Shown here: positions 10,679 through 18,404 of the stretch, in pieces
Layout of the letters: the number at the start of each line of letters is the position of its first letter
Numbering within the stretch: the stretch's first letter is position 1
From: Geminicoccaceae bacterium
Lineage (GTDB): Bacteria > Pseudomonadota > Alphaproteobacteria > Geminicoccales > Geminicoccaceae
Direction of reading: 5' to 3'
Assembly: GCA_025999455.1 (NCBI GenBank)
Contig: AP024683.1
Location: 2,792,451 to 2,856,450, forward strand
DNA: 64,000 nt
Translations under genes and position numbers: made by a program
Notes under the pieces: model-generated
Seen by the model: the letters and a program-made list of their open reading frames with translations, nothing else
What the model was told of the DNA's origin: nothing
Database searches by the model: none

Positions 10679-10772
10679 TGGCGGAGGGGAAGGGATTCGA
10701 ACCCTCGATAGGGCTTTAGGGCCCTATAACGGTTTAGCAAACCGCCGCCTTCAGCCACTCGGCCACCCCTCC
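10679..10772 (-). tRNA. tRNA-Ser(GCT)
   Basis: On the minus strand the sequence folds as a class II tRNA. The 7-bp acceptor stem is GGAGGGG with CCCCTCC, followed by discriminator G and an encoded CCA. There is a long variable arm as expected for serine tRNA, a T loop GGTTCGAATCC, and the anticodon loop TTGCTAA with anticodon GCT (plus-strand AGC at 10736-10738). Length is 94 nt including CCA. It decodes AGC/AGU serine codons. Confidence 0.96.
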
Positions 10773-10783
10773 GCGGCGGCCGC

Positions 10784-10813
10784 TATATGGGGGCCGGCAG
10801 CCAGGCCTGTCAA
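10784..10813 (-). promoter_or_regulatory. Sigma-70-type promoter for tRNA-Ser
   Basis: On the minus strand a perfect -35 hexamer TTGACA (10808-10813) is followed by an 18-bp spacer and CATATA (10784-10789) as a -10 candidate. The -10 lies 11 bp before the tRNA 5' end. The same arrangement precedes tRNA-Phe elsewhere in the window. Confidence 0.6.
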
Positions 10814-10861
10814 CGCGACCCCGCCCTCGCGGCCCGTTCGCCTCGCCGCCCCCGACCGCGC

Positions 10862-11581
10862 TCAGAGCCCGAGATAGGCCGCCTTGACGGCCGGATCGTC
10901 GAGCAGCGCCCGTCCGCTCCCGGCATGCGCGATGCGGCCGGTCTCGAGCACCCAGCCACGGTCGGCCAGAGAGAGCGCCGCGACCGCGTTCTGCTCGACG
11001 AGCAGCACCGTCACCCCCTCACCGCGCAGCCGTGCCACGGTCGCGAGGATCTGCTCGACGAGCGTCGGTGCCAGGCCCATCGAGGGCTCGTCGAGGAGGA
11101 GGAGCCGCGGACCGGCCATGAGCGCCCGGCCGATCGCGCACATCTGCTGCTGGCCGCCCGACAGCGCCCCCGCCGGCACGTCGCGCCGTTCGGCGAGCTG
11201 GGGGAAGAGGGCGAAGACGCGCGCGAGATTGGCCTCCGTCCGCTCGCGCCCGCGGCGGAAGGCGCCGAGCCGGAGATTGTCCTCGACCGAAAGGGGCGCG
11301 AAGAGCTGGCGCCCCTCGGGGACCTGGACGATCCCGTGCGCCACGCGCTCGTGCGGGCGAAGGCCCTCGATCGGCTCGCCCGCGAAGCGGATCGAGCCGG
11401 CGCGGATCGGCAGCACCCCCGAAATCGCGCGCAAGAGTGTCGTCTTGCCGGCGCCGTTCGCGCCCACGAGAGCCGCGATCTCGCCTTCCCGGACCTCGAG
11501 GTCGACGCCCTTGACGGCCTCGATCCGCCCGTAGCCGCAGCGCAGCCCCCGGACCTCGAGGAGCGGCTCAGGCGGCGGCAT
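10862..11581 (-). CDS. livF: Branched-chain-type ABC transporter ATPase LivF (phenylacetate locus)
   Basis: A 239-residue ATPase subunit of a Liv/HAAT-type importer. It has Walker A GANGAGKTT (40-48), signature LSGGQQQ (140-146) and Walker B LLLLDE (160-165), and ends with the AYLGL tail typical of LivF. The start at 11581 overlaps the end of livG by 14 bp. It is the last gene of the paaN-livK-livH-livM-livG-livF operon. The operon context points to uptake of phenylacetate or a related aromatic acid rather than leucine, which is inference. Confidence 0.93.
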   Translation of the reverse strand: MPPPEPLLEVRGLRCGYGRIEAVKGVDLEVREGEIAALVGANGAGKTTLLRAISGVLPIRAGSIRFAGEPIEGLRPHERVAHGIVQVPEGRQLFAPLSVEDNLRLGAFRRGRERTEANLARVFALFPQLAERRDVPAGALSGGQQQMCAIGRALMAGPRLLLLDEPSMGLAPTLVEQILATVARLRGEGVTVLLVEQNAVAALSLADRGWVLETGRIAHAGSGRALLDDPAVKAAYLGL

Positions 11582-12353
11582 GGGCGGCTTCGAGGCCGAG
11601 GCGGCCGAGATAGGCCTCGATCACGCGCGGGTCACTCCGGACCTGTTGCGGTGTGCCCTCGGCGAGCGGACGGCCCTGGTCGAGGACGAGGACGCGATCG
11701 GAGATCCGCATGACGAGCTTCATGTCGTGCTCGACGAGGACGACGGCCGTGCCTTTGCGGGCGATCGCCAAGATCAGCCGGTCGATCTCCTCGGTCTCGA
11801 CCGGGTTGCAGCCCGCAGCCGGCTCGTCGAGCATCAAGACCTTGGGCTCGCAGGCGAGCGCGCGGGCGATCTCGAGCCGCTTCAACGCCCCGTAAGGCAG
11901 GGCCGAGGCCGGCTCCTCGGCCCGCTCGGCGAGGCCCACGAAGGCCAAGAGCTCGAGCGCCCGCGCGCGGCTCGCGCGGTTCTCGGCGAGCACCGAAGGC
12001 AGGCCCAGAAGCTCCGCCCAGAGCCGGCGGCGCTCCTTCAGATGCCGCCCCACCATGACGTTCTCGAGCGCGCTCATCCGGAAGAAGATCTGCAGGTTCT
12101 GGAAGGTCCGGGCGAGGCCCCGCGCCGCGAGCACGTGCGGCGGCAGGCCGGTCACGTCCCGGCCTTCGAGCCGGACCTCGCCCGACTGCGCGCGGTAGAG
12201 ACCCGTCACGACGTTGAAGAGGGTCGTCTTGCCCGCCCCGTTCGGGCCGATGATCGCGAGGACCTCGCCCGGATCGACGGCGAAGCCAACGCCGTCGAGG
12301 GCCCGGAGCCCACCGAACGCGATTCCGATCCCGCGCGCTTCGAGGAGGCTCAA
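11568..12353 (-). CDS. livG: Branched-chain-type ABC transporter ATPase LivG (phenylacetate locus)
   Basis: A 261-residue ATPase paired with LivF. Walker A is GPNGAGKTT (36-44), the signature region is LPYGALKRLEIARAL in place of LSGGQ as usual for LivG, and Walker B is LMLDEPAAG. The C-terminal VIEAYLG motif is typical. The long open frame extends far upstream, but the TTG at 12353 has GGAGG six bases before it and overlaps the livM stop as TTGA, matching the family N-terminus (LLEARGIGIAFGG). It is part of the paaN-liv operon. Confidence 0.92.
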   Translation of the reverse strand: MSLLEARGIGIAFGGLRALDGVGFAVDPGEVLAIIGPNGAGKTTLFNVVTGLYRAQSGEVRLEGRDVTGLPPHVLAARGLARTFQNLQIFFRMSALENVMVGRHLKERRRLWAELLGLPSVLAENRASRARALELLAFVGLAERAEEPASALPYGALKRLEIARALACEPKVLMLDEPAAGCNPVETEEIDRLILAIARKGTAVVLVEHDMKLVMRISDRVLVLDQGRPLAEGTPQQVRSDPRVIEAYLGRLGLEAAHAAA

Positions 12354-13297
12354 GCGGGCCTCCGCCGCGTGACGAGGGCCGCGAGCCCCGGGACGATCCC
12401 CTGCCGCAGGAAGACCATGAAGAGGATGATCGAGAGCCCGAGCACCGCGTGCTCGTAATCGTGGAAGAGGGTCAAGGCCTGCGGCAGCACGGTGAGCAGA
12501 GCGGCACCCACGACCGCCCCCAAAATCGAGCCCATCCCGCCGATCACGACCATGGTGACGAGCTCGATCGAGCGCAGGAACCCCGCCACGTCGGGGGTCA
12601 CGAAGCGGTTGAAGAGGGCGAAGAGCCCGCCCGCGAGCGCGGCGTAGACCGCGGCGATCACGAAGACGACGAGCTTCGCCCGCGCCACGTCGACGCCCAC
12701 GACCGAGGCTGCGATCTCGCTGTCGTGCAGCGCCCGGAGTGCTCGGCCCGTGGAGCTGTCCTCGAGGTTGAGGGCGAGCCAGGCCGCGAGGAGCAGCGTG
12801 ATCCCGGTGATCCAATACCAGAGTTCGGGGCCCACGAGCCGGATGCCGAAGAGCTCCAGGCGCGGCACCTGGATCCCGTCCGGGCCGCCGGTGGTCGGGA
12901 CCTCGCTCACGAGCACGAGGTGGACGAGGATGCCGAGGCCGAGCGTGGCGACCGCGAGATAATGGCCCTTGAGGCGCAGGATGGGCCGGCCGACCAGGAA
13001 GGCGAGCGCCCCGGCGAGGAGGATCCCCGCGCCCATCGAGAGGAGCGGGTCGAGCCCGAGATGCTTGGGCCCGAGTGCCGTGGCATAGGCACCGATGCCC
13101 ATGAAGCCCGCGTGACCCAGGCTCACCTGGCCCGCGAGGCCCATCAGAAGCGCGAGGCCGAGCGCCGCCACCGCGTTGATCCACACCAGCGCCGCGACCC
13201 GCAGATGGAAGGCCGAGGGCAGGAGCAGCGGCACGAGCAGGAGGACGAGCCCGAGCGCACCCAGGACGAGGAGCTTGGTGCGGGTCCCGGGGGCCAT
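12350..13297 (-). CDS. livM: Branched-chain-type ABC transporter permease LivM (phenylacetate locus)
   Basis: A 315-residue inner-membrane permease with about 8-10 hydrophobic segments. It has the LivM motif GQVSLGHAGFMGIGAYA (about residues 55-71) and a conserved GGMGSILGAVVGAAL loop near 255. ATG at 13297 lies 5 bp after the livH stop; the upstream extension of the open frame is a shadow of livH. Its stop overlaps the livG start. It forms the translocation channel with LivH. Confidence 0.92.
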   Translation of the reverse strand: MAPGTRTKLLVLGALGLVLLLVPLLLPSAFHLRVAALVWINAVAALGLALLMGLAGQVSLGHAGFMGIGAYATALGPKHLGLDPLLSMGAGILLAGALAFLVGRPILRLKGHYLAVATLGLGILVHLVLVSEVPTTGGPDGIQVPRLELFGIRLVGPELWYWITGITLLLAAWLALNLEDSSTGRALRALHDSEIAASVVGVDVARAKLVVFVIAAVYAALAGGLFALFNRFVTPDVAGFLRSIELVTMVVIGGMGSILGAVVGAALLTVLPQALTLFHDYEHAVLGLSIILFMVFLRQGIVPGLAALVTRRRPA

Positions 13298-13302
13298 GGC
13301 GA

Positions 13303-14175
13303 TCAGACGCGCTCGACCGCGCGGCGGCCGAGCAGGCCTTGCGGTAGGGCGAAGAGGACGAGGAGGATCACGAGGAACGCCACCCCGTCCTTGTAGGTCG
13401 AGGAGATCCAGCCCGCCGCGAAGGACTCGAGGAGCCCCAGGAGGAGCCCGCCCACGACCGCCCCCACGGGATTGCCGATCCCGCCCAGCATGGCCGCGGC
13501 GAAGCCCTTCAAGGCGAGGAGGGTGCCGACCGCGTAGGACGTGAGCGTGATCGGGGTGACGAGGATGCCGCCCACCGCGCCGATCGCGGCCGAGACGGCG
13601 AAGGCCAAGGCGAGCACGACCCGCGTGTCGATGCCGACGAGCTCGGCCGCGAGGCGATTGGCGGCGGTGGCGCGCACCGCTTTGCCGAGGAGCGTGCGCT
13701 CCATGAAGAGCCAAAGACCCAGGACGATCGCCGCCGCCCCGCCCAGGACCCAGAGCGATTGCGGCAGGATCGCGGCACCCAGGAGCCGGATCGGCTCGTC
13801 CCCGGTGAAGGCCGGGAGCGCGTGGAACTGCTTGTCGAAGACGATCTGGGCGAGGCCCCGGATCAGGATCGAAGCGCCGATCGTGACGATGATGAGGGTC
13901 ACGACCGTGGCACCTTTGGCGGGCTCGATCGCGAGGCGGTGGAGGAGGAGGCCCGTCGCGACCGCCACCAGAACGGCGAGCAGCGCCGCGAGCGGCAAAG
14001 GCAGCCCGGCCTTCATCGCGAAGACCGTGACCATGCCGCCCAGCATGACGAACTCGCCCTGGGCGAAGTTCACGACCTCGGAAGCTTGGAAGATCAGCGT
14101 GAAGCCGAGGGCGACGAGGGCGTAGACCGCCCCCGTCGTGAGGCCCGCGAAGAGGAGCTGGACGAGCTCGACCAT
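13303..14175 (-). CDS. livH: Branched-chain-type ABC transporter permease LivH (phenylacetate locus)
   Basis: A 290-residue permease with several transmembrane segments. The N-terminal signature GLTTGAVYALVALGFTLIF and FAQGEFVMLGG (about residues 11-46) are typical of LivH, as is GGIGNPVGAVVGGLLLG near 220. ATG at 14175 lies 49 bp after the livK stop. It acts with LivM, LivG, LivF and the binding protein LivK encoded just upstream. Confidence 0.93.
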   Translation of the reverse strand: MVELVQLLFAGLTTGAVYALVALGFTLIFQASEVVNFAQGEFVMLGGMVTVFAMKAGLPLPLAALLAVLVAVATGLLLHRLAIEPAKGATVVTLIIVTIGASILIRGLAQIVFDKQFHALPAFTGDEPIRLLGAAILPQSLWVLGGAAAIVLGLWLFMERTLLGKAVRATAANRLAAELVGIDTRVVLALAFAVSAAIGAVGGILVTPITLTSYAVGTLLALKGFAAAMLGGIGNPVGAVVGGLLLGLLESFAAGWISSTYKDGVAFLVILLVLFALPQGLLGRRAVERV

Positions 14176-14224
14176 GTGCGCAGCGGGGCCGGCACCCCGG
14201 CCGGCCCCTTCCCACTCCCGCCGC

Positions 14225-15367
14225 TCAGTAGAGGAGCTTCCAGTTGCCGTTGCGGATCTCGAGCATCCGGAAGGCCGAGAGATCGAGGCCCATGTGGTCG
14301 GTCGGGCTCATGTTCACGACCCCACCCGTGCCGACGAAGCCCTTGGTCGCCCGGAGCGCGTCGCGGATCTTCACGCCGTCGGTCGAGCCCGCCTTCTCGA
14401 TCGCGCGCACCAGCAGCATGAGCCCGTCGTAGGCGTGGCCACCGAAGGTGCTCACGGGCTGCTTCTGCGTGCTCTCGTAGGTCGTCTTGTAGTCGAGCAC
14501 GACCTTCTTCTGCGGATCGTCGTCGGGGAGCTGTTCGGCCACCAGCATCGCCGCGGCCGGCAGCCGCACCCCCTCGGCCGCCGGGCCGGCCAGATCGATG
14601 AAGCTCTTCGAGGCGACGCCGTGGCTCTGGTAGAGCGGGAGGTCGAGCCCGAGCTGGCGGACGTTGCGCGTGACGATCGCCGGGCCCTGGCCGAAATCGG
14701 CGTTGACGATCACTTCGGCACCGGAGGCCTTGATCTTGTTGAGCTGCGGGGTCGTGTCGGTGTCGCCCGGTGCGTAGCGCTCGTCGGCAACGATCTGGAT
14801 CCCGCGCTCGGGGGCGACCTTCAGGCACTGGTTGCGCATCGAGGCGCCGAAGCCCGCGGTCGAGCTGATCATCCCGACCTTCGTGAACCCGCGCTTCTTG
14901 ACGTCCTCGAAGATCTTCTCGCAGGCCATCCGGTCGGTGTGCGGGGTCTTGAAGGTGAAGGGCTTGACCGGCTCGACGATCTCGATGCCACCGGCGAGGC
15001 TGATGAACGGGATCTGCGCGTCCTCGAGGACCGGGATCGCCGCCATCGTCGTGGCCGTGGTCGTCCCGCCCACGACCGCCACGACCTTGTCGCTCTCGAC
15101 GAGCCGCGTGGCGAAGGTGCGGGCGTTGTTGGCGTCGCCGCCGTCGTCGTAGATCACGAGCTCGATCTTGCGGCCGAGCACGCCACCCGCGGCGTTGATC
15201 TTCTCGACGTAGAGCTCAAGCGTGCGCTTTTCGGGATCGCCCAGGAACGAGGCGGGCCCGGTGACCGACAGGAACGAGCCGATCTTGATCGGCTCGGCGG
15301 CCACGACCGCAACGGGCAGGAGGAAGCTCGCCGTGGCGGCCCCGAAGATCAGTCGACGACGGTTCAT
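14225..15367 (-). CDS. Periplasmic binding protein LivK-type (phenylacetate locus)
   Basis: A 380-residue type 1 periplasmic binding protein. It has an Arg-rich signal peptide (residues 1-24, ending VVAAEPIK) and the start of the mature fold IKIGSFLSVTGPASFLGDP. It belongs to the HAAT family, which binds amino acids or small carboxylates, including aromatic acids in some members. ATG at 15367 follows GGGGAGAG, and it overlaps the paaN stop as ATGA. Direct coupling to paaN suggests that the ligand is phenylacetate or a related acid. The start chosen gives a clean signal peptide; longer frames upstream are shadows of paaN. Confidence 0.9.
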   Translation of the reverse strand: MNRRRLIFGAATASFLLPVAVVAAEPIKIGSFLSVTGPASFLGDPEKRTLELYVEKINAAGGVLGRKIELVIYDDGGDANNARTFATRLVESDKVVAVVGGTTTATTMAAIPVLEDAQIPFISLAGGIEIVEPVKPFTFKTPHTDRMACEKIFEDVKKRGFTKVGMISSTAGFGASMRNQCLKVAPERGIQIVADERYAPGDTDTTPQLNKIKASGAEVIVNADFGQGPAIVTRNVRQLGLDLPLYQSHGVASKSFIDLAGPAAEGVRLPAAAMLVAEQLPDDDPQKKVVLDYKTTYESTQKQPVSTFGGHAYDGLMLLVRAIEKAGSTDGVKIRDALRATKGFVGTGGVVNMSPTDHMGLDLSAFRMLEIRNGNWKLLY

Positions 15368-17058
15368 GACGGCTCTCCCCGATCTGAGCGCGTGGTCGCG
15401 GGCGCCGGCCGCCGCACCCCGCAGAAGCGGAACCGCCCGGCGACGAAGGCCGGGTCGACGAAGGTCGCGTTGCCGGCGGGATTGGCACCCGTGACGTGGA
15501 AGTCGCTGAAGGCCGCGGCCTGGTTCACGTAGATGCCGCCTTCGAGATTGACCGAGAGCGGCGCACCGGCGCGCACGAAGGCTTCGACCGCGCGTTCGAC
15601 GAATCCCTCGTCGGTCGCCCAGAGCGCGGCCGTGATCGCCCCGCGTCGGGCCGCCGAGTCGGCGGCTTTGGCGAGCGCCTCCTCGGCGTCGCGGCAGCGG
15701 ATCAGGAAGGCGATCGGCCCGAACCATTCCGAGCACCAAGCGGCTTCGGCCTCGGGCCCGAGCTCGACGAGGAGTGGGGTGGCGGTCCGCGCGGGCCCGG
15801 CCCCGGCGAGCGGGGCGCTGTCGCGCAGGATCCGCCCGAGCCCGCGGGCCTTCTCGATCCGCGCGAGCGTGGCCGGGTCGCGGATCGTGCCGAGCACGGC
15901 CGAAGCACGCGCCGGATCCGCCAGGAGCTCGTCGATCGCCCGGACGAGCGCGCTCGCGAACGCGTCGAAGTCGATCGTGCCGTCGCCCGCCGGGATCCCG
16001 CGCTCGGGCACGAAGATGTTCTGCGGGGCCGTGCACATCTGGCCCGAATAGAGCGCGAGCGAGAAGGCGAGGTTGGCCGTGACCGCGGACAAGTCGCGGC
16101 AGCCCTGGACGACGACCGGGTTGGTTCCCGCTTCCTCGGTGAAGAGGAGCTTGCCGCGCAGGTTCTCGCGCAACCACGCGCCGAAGGCGGGCGAGCCCGT
16201 GAAATCCACGATCCCGATCGCCGGGTGGAGCGCGAGCTCCTTCGTGATCGGTGCGGCGCTCGTGTCGACCGCGAGCTGGACGATGTCGGAATCGAATCCT
16301 TCCTCGCGGAGCACGGCGCGCGCGGTCTCCACCGTGAGCGCGAGCGGCAGCACGGCCGCCGGGTGCGGCTTCACGATCAGCGCGTTGCCGGTGACGAGCG
16401 AGGCGAACAGGCCCGGATAGCCGTTCCAGGTCGGGAAGGTCGAACAGCCGATCACGAGCCCGATGCCGCGGGGCACCCGCCGCCATTCCTTGTCGAGCCG
16501 GATCGGGGGCGCCTTGCCCTGCGGCTTCTCCCAGACCGCGCGAGCCGGAAAGCGGGTCATCTCCTCGAAGGCCAGGGCCACGGCCTCGAGCCCGCGGTCC
16601 TGGGCGTGCGGGCCGCCCGCCTGGAAGGCCATGACGAAGCTCTGGCCCGTCGTGTGCTGGACGGCGTTCGCCATCAGGAACGAGTCGCGGTTGAGACGGG
16701 TGAGGATCTCGAGGGCGATGCCGACCCGGATCTCGACCGGCGCCGCGGCCCAAGCCCCGCGCGCCCGCTCCGCCGCGGCCACGAGCGTCTCGACCTCGCC
16801 GCGCGGGTAGCGGATGCCGAGCGGCTCGCCGGTCCAGGGCGAGACCTCCTCGCCCACGGGCTCGCCGCGGCTTTCCTGGTCGAGCGGGAAGAGCGTGCCC
16901 CGCAGGCGCGCGAACGCCGCCTCGGCCTCGGCCTTGGCGGTCTCGCCGTAGACCTTGCCCGACGGCACCTCGGGATAGGGGCTCCAGAAGCCGCGCGTGC
17001 GGCAGGCGGCCAGGGCCGCCTCGAGCGTCGCGCGGTGTCGGGCGAACAGCTCCGCCAT
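15364..17058 (-). CDS. paaN: Phenylacetate degradation protein PaaN (aldehyde dehydrogenase)
   Basis: A 564-residue aldehyde dehydrogenase of the PaaN family. In the aerobic phenylacetyl-CoA pathway it is linked to oxidation of the ring-opened semialdehyde. The glutamate pair E308/E309 (FTEEAGTNP) and the catalytic Cys C342 (SGQMCTAPQ) are visible, as is the cofactor-site sequence near 200-215 (GCSTFPTWNGYP). PaaN lacks the MaoC hydratase domain found in PaaZ, so a separate hydratase is needed and was not seen here. ATG at 17058 is preceded by GGGGGAGG. It is the first gene of the paaN-liv operon and is divergent from paaG over about 130 bp. Confidence 0.94.
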   Translation of the reverse strand: MAELFARHRATLEAALAACRTRGFWSPYPEVPSGKVYGETAKAEAEAAFARLRGTLFPLDQESRGEPVGEEVSPWTGEPLGIRYPRGEVETLVAAAERARGAWAAAPVEIRVGIALEILTRLNRDSFLMANAVQHTTGQSFVMAFQAGGPHAQDRGLEAVALAFEEMTRFPARAVWEKPQGKAPPIRLDKEWRRVPRGIGLVIGCSTFPTWNGYPGLFASLVTGNALIVKPHPAAVLPLALTVETARAVLREEGFDSDIVQLAVDTSAAPITKELALHPAIGIVDFTGSPAFGAWLRENLRGKLLFTEEAGTNPVVVQGCRDLSAVTANLAFSLALYSGQMCTAPQNIFVPERGIPAGDGTIDFDAFASALVRAIDELLADPARASAVLGTIRDPATLARIEKARGLGRILRDSAPLAGAGPARTATPLLVELGPEAEAAWCSEWFGPIAFLIRCRDAEEALAKAADSAARRGAITAALWATDEGFVERAVEAFVRAGAPLSVNLEGGIYVNQAAAFSDFHVTGANPAGNATFVDPAFVAGRFRFCGVRRPAPATTRSDRGEPS

Positions 17059-17111
17059 CTCGCCTCCCCCGATCTCCCCGGGGCCTTGCCGGGCTCGTCC
17101 GCGTTCGATAT

Positions 17112-17127
17112 CTGAACGCTCGGTCAG
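17112..17127. promoter_or_regulatory. Candidate operator between paaN and paaG
   Basis: The 16-bp imperfect palindrome CTGAACGCTCGGTCAG has arms CTGA/TCAG and an inner CG..CG. It sits in the divergent paaN-paaG intergenic region, which is less GC-rich here. Read on the minus strand (CTGACCGAGCGTTCAG) it resembles the ACCG-nn-CG type operators of TetR-family PaaR/acyl-CoA regulators. A TetR gene closes the paaG operon. Binding is inference. Confidence 0.45.
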
Positions 17128-17187
17128 CGAATGGCAAGAGGGGTGCATCGAGCTTTTCGCATGGCTCGACGCCCCGGGGAGGCGGCG

Positions 17188-17964
17188 ATGAGCGAACCCG
17201 TTCGGGTCGAGCCGCGCGAGGGCTTCTGGCGGATCGTCCTCGACCGCGCCGACCGGCTGAACGCCTTCGACCGGCCGATGCACGCGGCCCTCGCGGCCGC
17301 CCTCGACCGCGCGGTCGCCGATCCCTCCTGCCGTGCCGTGCTGCTCACCGGCGCCGGGCGCGGCTTCTGCGCGGGTCAGGACCTGGCCGCGGTCGAGGGC
17401 GAGGCCGACCTCGGCCGGCTCCTGGCCGAGACCTGGAACCCGCTCGTCCGCCGGCTCCGCGAGCTCCCGGTGCCGACCGTGGCCGCGGTCAACGGGATCG
17501 CCGCGGGTGCGGGTGTGGCGCTCGCCCTCGCCTGCGACCTCGTGCTCGCCGCCAGGAGTGCGCGCTTCTTCATGGCCTTTTCGAAGCTCGCGCTCGTGCC
17601 GGACAGTGGCGCCTCCTGGCACCTGCCGCGCCTTTTGGGCCCCGCCCGCGCCCGAGCGCTCGCCCTCCTGGGCGACCCGCTCGGGGCCGAGGAGGCCGAG
17701 CGCGCCGGTCTCCTCTGGCGCGTGGTCGAGGACGAGAAGCTCCAAACGGAAGCGGATGCGGTCGCGGGCCGGCTCGCCCAGGGGCCGACCGCGGCCCTCG
17801 TCGCCACCCGCCAGCTCCTGGACGGCAGCTGGCAGCGCTCCTTCGCCGAGCAGCTCGAGGAAGAGGAAAGGCTGCAGCGCGCGCTCGGCAACGCACCCGA
17901 TTATGCCGAGGGTGTGCGCGCCTTCCTCGAGAAGCGTCCGACCCGGTTCGGAGCCCGGTCATGA
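17188..17964 (+). CDS. paaG: 2-(1,2-epoxy-1,2-dihydrophenyl)acetyl-CoA isomerase PaaG
   Basis: A 258-residue crotonase-fold isomerase that converts the ring epoxide of phenylacetyl-CoA to an oxepin-CoA. The oxyanion-hole segments are GRGFCAGQDL (57-66) and GIAAGAGVALALACD (103-117), and the catalytic acid candidate is D139 in ALVPDSGASW, as in PaaG. ATG at 17188 has GGGGAGG upstream; an in-frame ATG 57 bp earlier lacks a good ribosome site. The stop overlaps the paaI start (ATGA). First gene of paaG-paaI-paaK-tetR. Confidence 0.92.
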   Translation: MSEPVRVEPREGFWRIVLDRADRLNAFDRPMHAALAAALDRAVADPSCRAVLLTGAGRGFCAGQDLAAVEGEADLGRLLAETWNPLVRRLRELPVPTVAAVNGIAAGAGVALALACDLVLAARSARFFMAFSKLALVPDSGASWHLPRLLGPARARALALLGDPLGAEEAERAGLLWRVVEDEKLQTEADAVAGRLAQGPTAALVATRQLLDGSWQRSFAEQLEEEERLQRALGNAPDYAEGVRAFLEKRPTRFGARS

Positions 17965-18404
17965 GCGAAACGGAACGTCCCCCGGTCGAAGCCGTCGCGG
18001 CCGCCATGTGGGCGGAGGACCGGGCGAGTCGCGGGCTCGGCATGGAGCTCCTCGAGGTCGGCCCCGGCCGCGCCGTGCTCGCCATGCGGATCACCGAGAC
18101 GATGGTCAACGGCCACGGCATCGCCCACGGCGGCTTCATCTTCACCCTCGCCGACAGCGCCTTCGCCTTCGCCTGCAACTGGACGGGCGAGCGCACCGTG
18201 GCGGCCCATTGCCAGATCACCTATCTGCGGCCGGCGCGGCTCGGCCAGCGGCTCGTCGCCGAAGGCATCGAGACCTTCCGCGAGGGCCGCAACGGCATCA
18301 CGGACGTGCGCGTGCGCACCGAGGACGGCGAGACGATCGCCATGTTCCGCGGCCATTCGCGCACGATCGGCGGCAGCATCTTGCCCGGGGAGGCCAAGTC
18401 GTGA
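17961..18404 (+). CDS. paaI: Hydroxyphenylacetyl-CoA thioesterase PaaI
   Basis: A 147-residue hotdog-fold thioesterase. It hydrolyses dead-end ring-hydroxylated phenylacetyl-CoA esters and so frees CoA. The active-site region is GIAHGGFIFTLADSAFAFACN, with HGG at 56-58 and the acidic residue D65, as in PaaI. It overlaps paaG (ATGA) and paaK (GTGA), so the three are translated together. Length and motif fit the family well. Confidence 0.93.
   Translation: MSETERPPVEAVAAAMWAEDRASRGLGMELLEVGPGRAVLAMRITETMVNGHGIAHGGFIFTLADSAFAFACNWTGERTVAAHCQITYLRPARLGQRLVAEGIETFREGRNGITDVRVRTEDGETIAMFRGHSRTIGGSILPGEAKS

Noticed and set aside
14225-17137. Fusion of PaaN and the binding protein in one long frame
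   Set aside because: The long frame is the livK frame extended through paaN out of phase. The ATGA overlap, ribosome site and signal peptide show two separate proteins.
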